Shown here: positions 1 to 7,323 of the stretch, piece by piece
Layout of the letters: every line of letters begins with the position of its first letter
Numbering within the stretch: position 1 is the stretch's first letter
Assembly: GCA_028874195.1 (NCBI GenBank)
Contig: JAPPLM010000038.1
Location: 1-36,059, forward strand
Direction of reading: 5' to 3'
Length of the DNA stretch: 36,059 nucleotides
Source: Chloroflexota bacterium
GTDB lineage: Bacteria; Chloroflexota; UBA11872; VXOZ01
Translations under genes and position numbers: made by a program
Notes under the pieces: model-generated
Told to the model about the DNA's origin: nothing
The model's database searches: none
The model's input: only the letters and a program-made list of their open reading frames with translations

Positions 1-36
1 AAACCGGTCACCAGCCCTTGACAGCCAAGACAGTTT

Positions 37-65
37 CTGAGCTTGTCGAAGGGCCGTTCATGATT
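37..65. repeat. Dispersed TCGAAG-type intergenic repeat
   Basis: The stretch contains CTGAGCTTGTCGAAGGGC followed by CCGTTCATG. It is one copy of an imperfect palindromic repeat (core TTCGACAAGCTCAG or its complement) that recurs at many intergenic sites in this window, usually flanked by CGTTCG/CGAACG arms. The rest of positions 1-128 shows no gene. Confidence 0.75.
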
Positions 66-128
66 CTTTAAGGGCTTCGCGAAACAATCGTGGCATAGCT
101 CGAGTGCAAGAATTCATGGCTTGAATGT

Positions 129-911
129 TCAAGCCAAACAGCCGTCGAGGAGACGCTGCAGGCTCCCGCCCGCGATTCCCGCACGCTCAGCCGGCGCCAA
201 GCCGCCGTAGGACAACGTGGTGATAGGCAAGGCTGGTTCAAAAATCGGCAGACCGGTGCCAAAGATAAAGCGCTCGGCGCCCCAGCGCCCTACCAGCTCT
301 ATGAGGGCGCTGTGCCCACCGAGATAGGAGGTCTCAACGTAGAGGTTTGGCGAGCGGTCGAGCAGCGGAAAGAGCACGCGAAAGTCGGCGTGCGACTGCC
401 GCAGGAGGATAACCGGCAACTCCGGAAATGCCTCTAAGAGCCACGCGATGAAGTCCCAGTGCCGGGGTTCGCTGTAGTGGGCGTTGTCGAAGTCGAGCAG
501 CATCGGCACTCTCTTCTCGGCAAGCGCTTCCGCCAGCGGTTCCATCACCCACGGTTCCAGCACGATGAGGTGGGCTTTCGGGCACAGCCGCGCGGCGCGG
601 GCGCCTGCCGCCAGCAGTTGCGCGACCTGCTCCCGTTCCGGCGGCACTTCCCGCGTCGCCGCGGGCATCACGACCCAGCACGGAGCAAGGCGCGGCTCGC
701 CCGCGATCGCTTCCAAAAGACGCCGATTGCCCTCGGCAGGGTCATGCCATTTGGCTACGGTATGCGTTACCAGCGCGCGGGAAATGTCGTACGCATCCAG
801 CAAATCCAGCAGGCTCGCGGCGTCCGTAGGTGCCCCTGGGGGCGTATTCAGCAACGGGCCCAGCGAGACGTTGACATCGAAGAGTTCGGGTCGCCCATTG
901 CCCTCCGCCAT
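129..911 (-). CDS. Amidohydrolase-fold (Amidohydro-rel) protein, metal site degenerate
   Basis: A 260-residue protein resembling the amidohydrolase-related TIM-barrel family (uronate isomerase or decarboxylase-like). I chose the ATG at 911 because AGGAG lies 9 bases upstream; a longer frame to 971 lacks such a site. The barrel pattern is recognisable: N-terminal strand LFDVNVSLG, central LLRQSHADF, YVETSY, and C-terminal RFIFGTGLP. The N-terminal HxH metal motif of the family is replaced by NxS (N14/S16), and the usual Asp in the final FGxD motif is not evident. The enzyme may therefore be metal-free, have another activity, or be catalytically inert. The reading frame is intact. It is alone on the minus strand with no operon partner in the window. 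Substrate is unknown. Confidence 0.75.
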   Translation of the reverse strand: MAEGNGRPELFDVNVSLGPLLNTPPGAPTDAASLLDLLDAYDISRALVTHTVAKWHDPAEGNRRLLEAIAGEPRLAPCWVVMPAATREVPPEREQVAQLLAAGARAARLCPKAHLIVLEPWVMEPLAEALAEKRVPMLLDFDNAHYSEPRHWDFIAWLLEAFPELPVILLRQSHADFRVLFPLLDRSPNLYVETSYLGGHSALIELVGRWGAERFIFGTGLPIFEPALPITTLSYGGLAPAERAGIAGGSLQRLLDGCLA

Positions 912-1191
912 AGTTCGGGTCTCCTGTTTCCTTGGAGTCAAGCTCGTCGCACTTCCTGCATCCGGTAACATCTTACCGCTGCGCGCGCCGCTTGCCTAGC
1001 AGCCACCACATCGGACAGAAAACCCACCTAAGCGCGGGAGTTCCCGACTATATGGGATACGAGTGCCTCTACGCCAACCGGAAAGCGCCAAACATCCCAG
1101 CACGAGCAACCACGTTGAGCCGCAGCATCGAGATAGCTTATAGTAAGGATGGAAAGTATGCAGAAGAGAAACGAGTTAAGGACCCATCGCG

Positions 1192-1467
1192 ATGGGAGTG
1201 AAAGTCTACATTCCGACACCGTATCGCCGTTTCACCGGCAATCAGTCCCGGGTTGAGGTGGAAGCTGCGACCGTAGGGCAACTCCTGCACGAACTCGAGC
1301 AGCAATTTCCCGGCATCGGCGCACAGATCGCGGACGAGAACGGCGATATTCCCGGCTACCTGAACGTCTACGTCAACTCTGAAGAAGTGCGCACCCTGCA
1401 GGGGAAAGACACCGCGCTTGCGGATGGGGACGAGATCTCTGTGATTCCCGCCATGGCTGGGGGCTGA
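1192..1467 (+). CDS. MoaD/ThiS-family ubiquitin-like sulfur carrier protein
   Basis: A 91-residue beta-grasp protein. It opens with a VKVYIPTPYR strand, has the hydrophobic pattern YLNVYVNSEEVR, and then GDEISVIPAMAGG. It ends in Gly-Gly, the C-terminal diglycine that is adenylated and thiocarboxylated in MoaD, ThiS and CysO-type carriers. Length is typical for the family. The N-terminal PTPYRRFTG segment resembles the MoaD-like proteins called molybdopterin synthase small subunits or CysO-like carriers. There is no moaE, moeB, thiG or cysM beside it, so its pathway (molybdopterin, thiamine, cysteine or tRNA thiolation) cannot be fixed from context. The ATG at 1192 gives the conventional start; the upstream site is weak. 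Confidence 0.85.
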   Translation: MGVKVYIPTPYRRFTGNQSRVEVEAATVGQLLHELEQQFPGIGAQIADENGDIPGYLNVYVNSEEVRTLQGKDTALADGDEISVIPAMAGG

Positions 1468-1791
1468 TAGCGCCTTGCACCACATCCGTTCACACTTCGA
1501 CAAGCTCAGTGCGAACGGATAGGTCATGTTCTCGTTTTAGAAACCTATTCTCCCGCGCTGGTGTTGCGATATCAGCAACTGACCATGCTTTCCCGGTTTC
1601 TTCCTCGCTAAGTCTTATTGTCTCCGCAACTCTCACGGAGCAAAGTCTTTGAAGTCGGGGATGGATGCCTCAGTCTTGCCCCTCTGCATGGGCGGTGTTG
1701 GACAGTCCTCCGCCCTTCTCCTAGAATGGCAAGTGGACTCGCAATTTTCCTTTTGATTGAGTGACTGCTCCATGATTCGAGAGTTCCACTG
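1468..1791. other. Intergenic region with one dispersed repeat
   Basis: About 320 bases between the MoaD-like gene and purB. It holds a full copy of the TCGAAG-type repeat at 1486-1518 (arms CCGTTC and GAACGG around CTTCGACAAGCTCAG). Apart from that I see no gene, and no convincing promoter for purB. Confidence 0.6.
1486..1518. repeat. Dispersed TCGAAG-type palindromic repeat
   Basis: CCGTTC arm, CTTCGACAAGCTCAG core and GCGAACGG arm can fold into a hairpin. It lies just after the MoaD-like gene stop, where it could act as a weak transcript end, though no T-tract follows. Confidence 0.8.
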
Positions 1792-3093
1792 ATGCTTCCA
1801 CGCTACACGCGTCCCAAAATGGGCATGATATGGGCTGAGGAACGCAAGTTCGCCACCTGGCTGCAGGTGGAACTTGCCGTGTGCGAGGCGTGGACGGAGC
1901 ACGGCAAAGTGCCGGCGGCAGAACTGGCCAAGCTGCGCCACGCGCGGACCCCGTCTCTCGAGCGCATTGCCGAAATCGAGCGCGAAATCGACCACGACCT
2001 CAATGCCTTTCTCATGGCGGTGGCGGAGCAACTGGGCGACGAGAGCCGCTTTCTCCACCTCGGGTTGACCTCATACGACGTGGAAGACACGGCAACCGGC
2101 ATTCGGTTGCGGGATGCCGCCGATCTGCTGCTGGAAGGCATCGCCGAACTCAGTGACGTGCTCGAGCAGGCTGCGGTGAAATACAAGGACGTGCCGCAAA
2201 TCGGCCGCACCCACGGCGTGCAGGCCGAGCCGATCACGTTCGGCTACAAGCTGCTGGTCTGGGTGGATGAGATGCGCCGCAACCGCCAGCGGCTGGAAGC
2301 GGCACGCGCCCAGGTGGCAGTAGGCAAGATATCCGGCGCGGTGGGCACCCACGCCAACGTGCCGCCGGACGTCGAGGACTGGGTGTGCACCCGGCTGGGA
2401 CTTGGAATCGCCCCCACCTCGACGCAGATCATCCAGCGCGACCGCCACGCCGATTTCGTCACGACGTTGGCGGTGATCGCCTCGTCTCTTGATAAATTCG
2501 CTACCGAGATCCGCAATCTCCAGCGCACCGAGGTCCTGGAGGTGGAAGAGCCCTTCGAGCGCGGGCGCGTGGGGTCGTCCGCCATGCCGCATAAGCGCAA
2601 TCCCGCCCGCTGCGAGCGCATCTCCGGCTTGGCCCGCTTGCTGCGGTCCTACGCCCAGACGGCCCTGGAGAACGTGGCGCTCTGGCACGAGCGCGACATC
2701 ACCAACTCCGCGCCCGAACGCGTTATTTTTCCCGACTCCTGCATCACCCTCGATTATATGCTCAATCTCTTCACGCGCGTCATGGCCGATCTGCGCGTGT
2801 ACCCCGAGAATATGGAGCGCAACCTCAACCAAACACGCGGCCTTGTCTTTAGCGAGGCGGTGCTCCTCGCGCTCATCGACCAAGGGCTGACGCGGCAGGA
2901 TGCCTATGCCATCGTGCAGGAGCACGCCACCACCGCGTGGGAAGCAGGCAAGGACTTTAGCACACTGCTTAAGGGCGACCCAAGAGTCACCACGCATCTC
3001 GACGAGGAAGAGATTGACGCGCTCTTCGACGTGCGCCATCACGTGCGCCACATCAAGGCATCTTACAAGCGCATGGGGCTGTCCACAAAATAG
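1792..3093 (+). CDS. purB: Adenylosuccinate lyase
   Basis: A 433-residue member of the fumarase/aspartase superfamily. It performs two steps in purine biosynthesis: SAICAR to AICAR plus fumarate, and adenylosuccinate to AMP plus fumarate, in the cytoplasm. The superfamily signature GSSAMPHKRNP is present, with S262 and S263 at the start of the flexible catalytic loop. The catalytic His lies in GRTHGVQAEP (H141), and HLGLTSYDVEDTA carries the first conserved region (H89). Length matches the short Bacillus-like class. The N-terminus MLPRYTRPKMGMIWAEERKF is typical and supports the ATG at 1792, although the upstream GAGAG is a poor ribosome site. purC follows about 1.4 kb downstream on the same strand, but a minus-strand VOC gene separates them, so they are not one operon. 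Confidence 0.97.
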   Translation: MLPRYTRPKMGMIWAEERKFATWLQVELAVCEAWTEHGKVPAAELAKLRHARTPSLERIAEIEREIDHDLNAFLMAVAEQLGDESRFLHLGLTSYDVEDTATGIRLRDAADLLLEGIAELSDVLEQAAVKYKDVPQIGRTHGVQAEPITFGYKLLVWVDEMRRNRQRLEAARAQVAVGKISGAVGTHANVPPDVEDWVCTRLGLGIAPTSTQIIQRDRHADFVTTLAVIASSLDKFATEIRNLQRTEVLEVEEPFERGRVGSSAMPHKRNPARCERISGLARLLRSYAQTALENVALWHERDITNSAPERVIFPDSCITLDYMLNLFTRVMADLRVYPENMERNLNQTRGLVFSEAVLLALIDQGLTRQDAYAIVQEHATTAWEAGKDFSTLLKGDPRVTTHLDEEEIDALFDVRHHVRHIKASYKRMGLSTK

Positions 3094-3616
3094 CCGCCCC
3101 GTTGGGTGGCGTGAATCAACGCCAACTCGGCGGGGGGACAAGCCCCGCGCTACGGCCTCAGATTCGTCATTCCCGCGCAAGCGGGAACCTATCTGCTCTT
3201 CGCACCCCCTGCCACCCAACCTTGCCTGCCGTTTGCACAAATCGCCTCAAGAGCGGGGGACAAGCCCCCGCGCTACGGCAGAGCCTTGAGTTGGCGCAAT
3301 GCTCTCCCGGAATCAATGCACTTCCGTTCGTGCTGAGCTTGTCGAAGTACGAGCGGGAGGCACCATTTACCCGAGCGTTGGGTGCAGTCTTTTGAGTGAG
3401 ATTTCCCGCCACTTACGCGGTCGCAGTTCCGCGTGCTCTGGCGGGGGACAAGCCCCCGCGCTACGGCAGATCCGGAAGAAGCAGCTTACCTTTTCCGTTC
3501 GTACTGAGCTTGTCGAAGTACGAACTGTGCCGTGAACCCGCCGCGAACCGCAAGAGATGACATTCCGCAGTCACTGAAACAGATGACTGCATTATTCCGA
3601 GATGCGCTTCCCGCTT
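3094..3616. repeat. Repeat-rich intergenic region after purB
   Basis: This 520-base gap is almost filled by dispersed repeats. Three copies of a GGGGGACAAGCCCCCGCGCT-type element lie at 3129-3156, 3253-3280 and 3441-3468. Two TCGAAG-type palindromes lie at 3324-3356 and 3495-3525. One 'TTCCCGCGCAAGCGGGAA' palindrome lies at 3165-3189. No credible gene is seen. Convergent purB and VOC genes both end here, so the hairpins could also help terminate transcription. Confidence 0.8.
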
Positions 3617-4411
3617 CTACTCGTCGTGGGGCGCGGGCTCGATGATGGTGGAATACGCGCCCTGGGAATCGCAGATGAACGCAAATCGTCCCACGCCATC
3701 CACCGCCATAGCCGGCGAAATCTGCTGCCCGCCGAGGTTCTGCAACTGCGCTAGCGACGCGTCCAAGTCGGCCACGGCAAGGTATATGGACCAATTGGGA
3801 GGCATCTGCCCCCATTCCTCCCGAATTGCCATCATGCCGGCCGCCGGTTTGCCGCCGAGGCTAAACAGGTTGTATTCACCGCCGTCGCCGCTCTGCGTCT
3901 GCTCCACCGACCAGCCGAAGAGGCTCGTGTAAAACTGTCCGGCTGCTGCCGTATCGCGGGTATAGAGCTCGCACCACGCCAGCGCGCCGGGCTCGCCAAA
4001 CACCTCGGCGCCGATATGTGCGCCGGGCTGCCAGACGGAAAACGCCGCGCCTGTGGGGTCTTGCGCAACGAGCAGCCGTCCCGCGTCCATGACATCCACC
4101 GGCTCCTGTGCCACGGTGCCGCCCAGTTCTTTGATGGCGGCCGATGTGTCTTCAGCGTTCACCACGGTAAAGTAGCTTTGCCATACCGGCTGGCCGCCGG
4201 TCATCTGCTTCATTTCATCCGGCATGCTGTAGATGGAAAATACGTTTCTGCCCCGTTTGCGCAGCATGCAAAAATTCACGTCGCCCGGGATCGGCATATC
4301 GTGGGCTTCCAGGCCCAGAAACTCCGTATAAAACTGCCGGGAGCCTGCAAAGTCCGCCGTCCCCAGGTCAGCCCAATTGAACATGCCCGGTTCGTGTTTC
4401 GATACGTCCAT
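3617..4411 (-). CDS. Double-VOC (glyoxalase/bleomycin-resistance-like) domain protein
   Basis: A 264-residue protein with two vicinal-oxygen-chelate modules, about residues 8-122 and 128-260. Each begins with a W-x-[DE]-L-x-T pattern (FNWADLGTADFAGSRQFY and LAWCELYTRDTAAAGQFY) and ends in a D-P-x-G or D-S-Q-G strand. The arrangement matches the two-domain VOC proteins annotated as glyoxalase/bleomycin resistance or hydroxylase-like. The substrate cannot be deduced. I chose the ATG at 4411 because GAGGTGAC sits immediately upstream; the open frame to 4591 gives an atypical N-terminus. It runs divergently from purC with about 110 bases between starts. Confidence 0.88.
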   Translation of the reverse strand: MDVSKHEPGMFNWADLGTADFAGSRQFYTEFLGLEAHDMPIPGDVNFCMLRKRGRNVFSIYSMPDEMKQMTGGQPVWQSYFTVVNAEDTSAAIKELGGTVAQEPVDVMDAGRLLVAQDPTGAAFSVWQPGAHIGAEVFGEPGALAWCELYTRDTAAAGQFYTSLFGWSVEQTQSGDGGEYNLFSLGGKPAAGMMAIREEWGQMPPNWSIYLAVADLDASLAQLQNLGGQQISPAMAVDGVGRFAFICDSQGAYSTIIEPAPHDE

Positions 4412-4523
4412 TGTCACCTCTGTTTGGCTGCGTTTGACACCGTGTAAGCCGCGAAAGCCTACACAGTATATAGTAGAGCTTGGAGTTGAGGCGAGGCAAT
4501 GAGACTGGAGAAAGCGGCTGAGA

Positions 4524-5405
4524 ATGGGTGATGTAATTCTGGAGACGGCGCTTCCCGTGCCCCGATATGCGCGCGGCAAAGTGCGCGACATCTACGACCT
4601 TGGCGAGCACCTGCTCATCGTCACCACGGACCGCATTTCGGCCTTCGATGTCGTCTTTCCCATGGGCATCCCGGAGAAAGGCCGGGTGCTCAATCAACTC
4701 TCCGCGTTCTGGTTCCGGCGCATGGGGCACCTAATCCCCAACCACCTCATCACCACCGATGTAAGGGAATATCCGGCAGAGTTGCAGGCCGACAGTGAGA
4801 TGCTGGCGGGGCGCAGCATGCTCGCGCACAAGGCGGAGCGCATCGATGCCGAGTGCGTCGTGCGGGGCTATTTGGCCGGTTCCGGCTGGCGCGACTACGT
4901 AAGCACCGGCGAGGTCTGCGGACACGCGCTGCCGCCGGGCTTGCAGGAGAGCGTGGAACTGCCGGAGCCGATCTTCACGCCCGCGACCAAGGCCGACACC
5001 GGCCACGATATAAACATCTCCCGCGAAGAATTGGCGTCACAGATCGGTACGGAATTAGCCGCAAAGTTAGAGGCGACATCTATCGCCATCTACAATTTCG
5101 GGCGCGCCGAGGCCCTGAAGACCGGCCTGATCGTGGCGGATGCAAAGTTCGAGTTTGGCTTCTACGAAGGCGAACTCATGCTCATCGACGAAGCGTTCAC
5201 ACCGGATTCGTCGCGCTACTGGGATACCGGCATTTTTGAACCCGGTCACCCCCAGCCCAGCTACGACAAGGAATTCGTGCGCGAGTGGCTGCGCCAAAGC
5301 GGCTGGAACATGGAACCCCCGGCCCCCATGCTCCCAGACGACGTCATCCTAAAGACCAGCGCGAAGTACCAAGAAGCCCTGCAGCGCGTCACGGCGATTT
5401 CGTAA
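4524..5405 (+). CDS. purC: SAICAR synthase (phosphoribosylaminoimidazole-succinocarboxamide synthase)
   Basis: A 293-residue enzyme that joins CAIR and aspartate using ATP to make SAICAR, the step before purB in purine synthesis. Recognisable blocks in order are GKVRDIYDLGEHLLIVTTDRI (ATP-binding N-lobe), FPMGIPEKGRVLNQLS, the conserved VVRGYLAGSGWRDY, FTPATKADTGHDINIS and LIDEAFTPDSSRYW. The longer, SAICAR-synthase-only form matches the family length. The ATG at 4524 gives the expected start ahead of the YARGKVRDIYD strand. No other pur genes flank it on this side. Confidence 0.97.
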   Translation: MGDVILETALPVPRYARGKVRDIYDLGEHLLIVTTDRISAFDVVFPMGIPEKGRVLNQLSAFWFRRMGHLIPNHLITTDVREYPAELQADSEMLAGRSMLAHKAERIDAECVVRGYLAGSGWRDYVSTGEVCGHALPPGLQESVELPEPIFTPATKADTGHDINISREELASQIGTELAAKLEATSIAIYNFGRAEALKTGLIVADAKFEFGFYEGELMLIDEAFTPDSSRYWDTGIFEPGHPQPSYDKEFVREWLRQSGWNMEPPAPMLPDDVILKTSAKYQEALQRVTAIS

Positions 5406-5705
5406 TCCTCCCGGACGTCTTTTGCGGCGTTACGCGGGAATTCTGGGCAGATCGGCTGAACCTTCTGATACGGTACATCCCCGAGCGCAGAGTGCAGTTA
5501 CTTGCTCCTCTTGGATTTATAAACCCAAGCCGAGACGCGGTCTACTCATACGCTGTGGGATGGCTTAGAGTTAGAAAAGTGAAGCGGGGGTCAACACCCC
5601 CACCTCTTGCTTTCGAAGAGATTGCTTAAAACTAACTGGATTAGGATTCGCGAATTCGTTACTCCGCACAAGAATAGAACGAACGACAACCGGGCGGATA
5701 GTCGC
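5406..5705. other. Intergenic region without recognised features
   Basis: About 300 bases between purC and the small membrane-protein gene. Short open frames here show no family resemblance. I see no repeat of the kinds found elsewhere and no clear terminator. Confidence 0.5.
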
Positions 5706-5870
5706 TTAAGGTATGAGTTTCATGGCACCGACGAGCACACTGCCCCATACTGCCAGTGCAATGATCATCCATTTAATGAGGTCAGCTTTCAGGTTCGCAA
5801 TGTCAGCCTTGGTAGCAAGGTGCTCGTAGACGCCTTCCAGTCTACTTAGCCGCTCTTCAGAACTTGCCAT
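5706..5870 (-). CDS. Small coiled-coil protein with C-terminal membrane anchor
   Basis: A 54-residue protein. Residues about 4-32 are charged and heptad-like (ERLSRLEGVYEHLATKADIANLKADL). They are followed by one hydrophobic segment at the C-terminus (WMIIALAVWGSVLVGAMKL). This layout, with the recognisable 'ATKADIANLKADLIKWM' phrase, resembles short DUF1640-like/CCDC90-like bacterial proteins of unknown role. I chose the ATG at 5870 because AAGGA lies about 6 bases upstream. It is short but the composition and ribosome site support a real gene. Confidence 0.65.
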   Translation of the reverse strand: MASSEERLSRLEGVYEHLATKADIANLKADLIKWMIIALAVWGSVLVGAMKLIP

Positions 5871-6035
5871 AGCTAATCCTTCGATCATTTGTATAATCGT
5901 CTTATAGCGTAGTAGATTTTCCTATGGTCGTCGAGACCTGCGAAGTGGTTTGGATCGCGTACTGCTAGATTTGGGCAACTACCTCTCTTCACTTGCATGT
6001 AGGTCGGCCTTAACACCTTGAGAATTCGTAATGGA

Positions 6036-7220
6036 CTACTTCCTTCGACTGGCTTCGTTGTACACCGCCAAGGTGTGTTCGGCGATGCGAGACCATGAGA
6101 AGCGGCGGGTAAATTGCCGGGCGGCGGTGCTGAGGGTTTCGCACAGGGTACGATCCTCGTTAAGGCGGCGGAGCGCGTCGCTTAGGGCCTGAGGATCGTC
6201 AGGAGGCACGAGCAAGAGTGCGCCGCTCTCCTGTAATTCCGGGATCGGCTGCTTGGGGACGGTCGTCACCACCGGCAGGCCGTGATCCAGCGCCGTAAGC
6301 AGGCTTGTGCGACGCAGAGACGCGCCATCCGTAAAAGGCAGTGCGACCACGTCGCAGGTAGCCAGGGCACGCGAGGCTTCTGCCGCCTCCACGTAGCCCG
6401 TGCTAAGCAGGATGTCTCCCATGTCCAAGTCCAGCCTGCGAATGAGGCGCTCCAGGCGCTCCTTGTAAACGGCGTTTGACGGGTCGCTGTCCCCCACGCT
6501 GCCGCCAACGATGAGGACTTGCACGAGCATGTCTTGATCCCGCAGCAGTCGCACCGCCGCGAAGAGCGTGTCCAGCCCCTTGGTGGCGTTGACGAAGCCA
6601 AAGAATCCGATCAGAAAAGCGTCTGGCGCCACGCCGCACTCAGACCGCAGCGCGCCCCGCTCTTCAGCCGAAATTGGGATGACAGGAACCGCCGACCCAA
6701 GTCCAATGTGGTGCGTCGGATTCCCCTGCTTGGAAGTCCCGGTCGCCTTCACGGCCGTGTCCCACTGCTCGCGGTCTTCTTGCGTGGTGAAAATGAGCGC
6801 GTCGCTGTGCCGGCCCAGCATGTGCGTTGCCCAGCGGCGGACGGGGCCCGCCTTGGGAAAGACATAGGGCTCGCTCAGGTCGTGGAACGTGGTGACAATG
6901 GCCGGTCGCGGCGAGCGCCGTTGGAGATACCAGGGCAGCAGGTTAATGGCCGGCTTGAGGTCGTAAGCGGCGGTCTGGTACTGAATGTGCACCACGTCGA
7001 TCCGGCGCTCGCTGATGATCTGCCGCGCGACACCCCAGAAGGGAAAGCCCCACGTGCCCACTACGGGATGCACGGTCGGTTCCGTGCTGGCGCACGCGGC
7101 ATCGGTCAGCACCTCGCTCGTCACGTCGAGCGCGCGCAGTTCAGACCGCAACAACGCCGTATAGTCGGCAATGCCGCCCTGAAGGGGAGGGTATTCACCT
7201 GTGATGAAGAGTACGCGCAT
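6036..7220 (-). CDS. Glycosyltransferase family 4 (GT-B fold)
   Basis: A 394-residue GT-B glycosyltransferase. The N-terminal Rossmann half starts MRVLFITGEYPPLQGGIADY, with the glycine-rich loop typical of GT4 enzymes. The C-terminal half carries LIGFFGFVNATKGLDTLFAA and the donor-binding region VVALPFTDGASLRRTSLLTAL followed by GLPVVTT. It would transfer a sugar from an NDP donor at the inner face of the membrane. I start at the ATG at 7220, where the family N-terminus begins; the frame is open to 7244. It is the third gene of a minus-strand run with two GT2 genes. Together they suggest assembly of a surface polysaccharide or glycolipid; the actual product is not deducible. Confidence 0.9.
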   Translation of the reverse strand: MRVLFITGEYPPLQGGIADYTALLRSELRALDVTSEVLTDAACASTEPTVHPVVGTWGFPFWGVARQIISERRIDVVHIQYQTAAYDLKPAINLLPWYLQRRSPRPAIVTTFHDLSEPYVFPKAGPVRRWATHMLGRHSDALIFTTQEDREQWDTAVKATGTSKQGNPTHHIGLGSAVPVIPISAEERGALRSECGVAPDAFLIGFFGFVNATKGLDTLFAAVRLLRDQDMLVQVLIVGGSVGDSDPSNAVYKERLERLIRRLDLDMGDILLSTGYVEAAEASRALATCDVVALPFTDGASLRRTSLLTALDHGLPVVTTVPKQPIPELQESGALLLVPPDDPQALSDALRRLNEDRTLCETLSTAARQFTRRFSWSRIAEHTLAVYNEASRRK

Positions 7221-7323
7221 AAGACCAATGAGCGAGCCGATCAAGATGGCGGCCGGTAGGACGTGGCGCCACAGGGCACAAGCCGTCTCGGCGATGCTTC
7301 GTGGACAGCATCCTTCGCGTGCA

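Noticed and set aside
2071-3240. Long antisense frame across purB
   Set aside because: It is a shadow of the purB codons in high-GC DNA and its translation resembles no family.
3129-3525. CRISPR array
   Set aside because: The repeats are unevenly spaced, of several families, palindromic and dispersed over the genome; there are no uniform spacers or cas genes.
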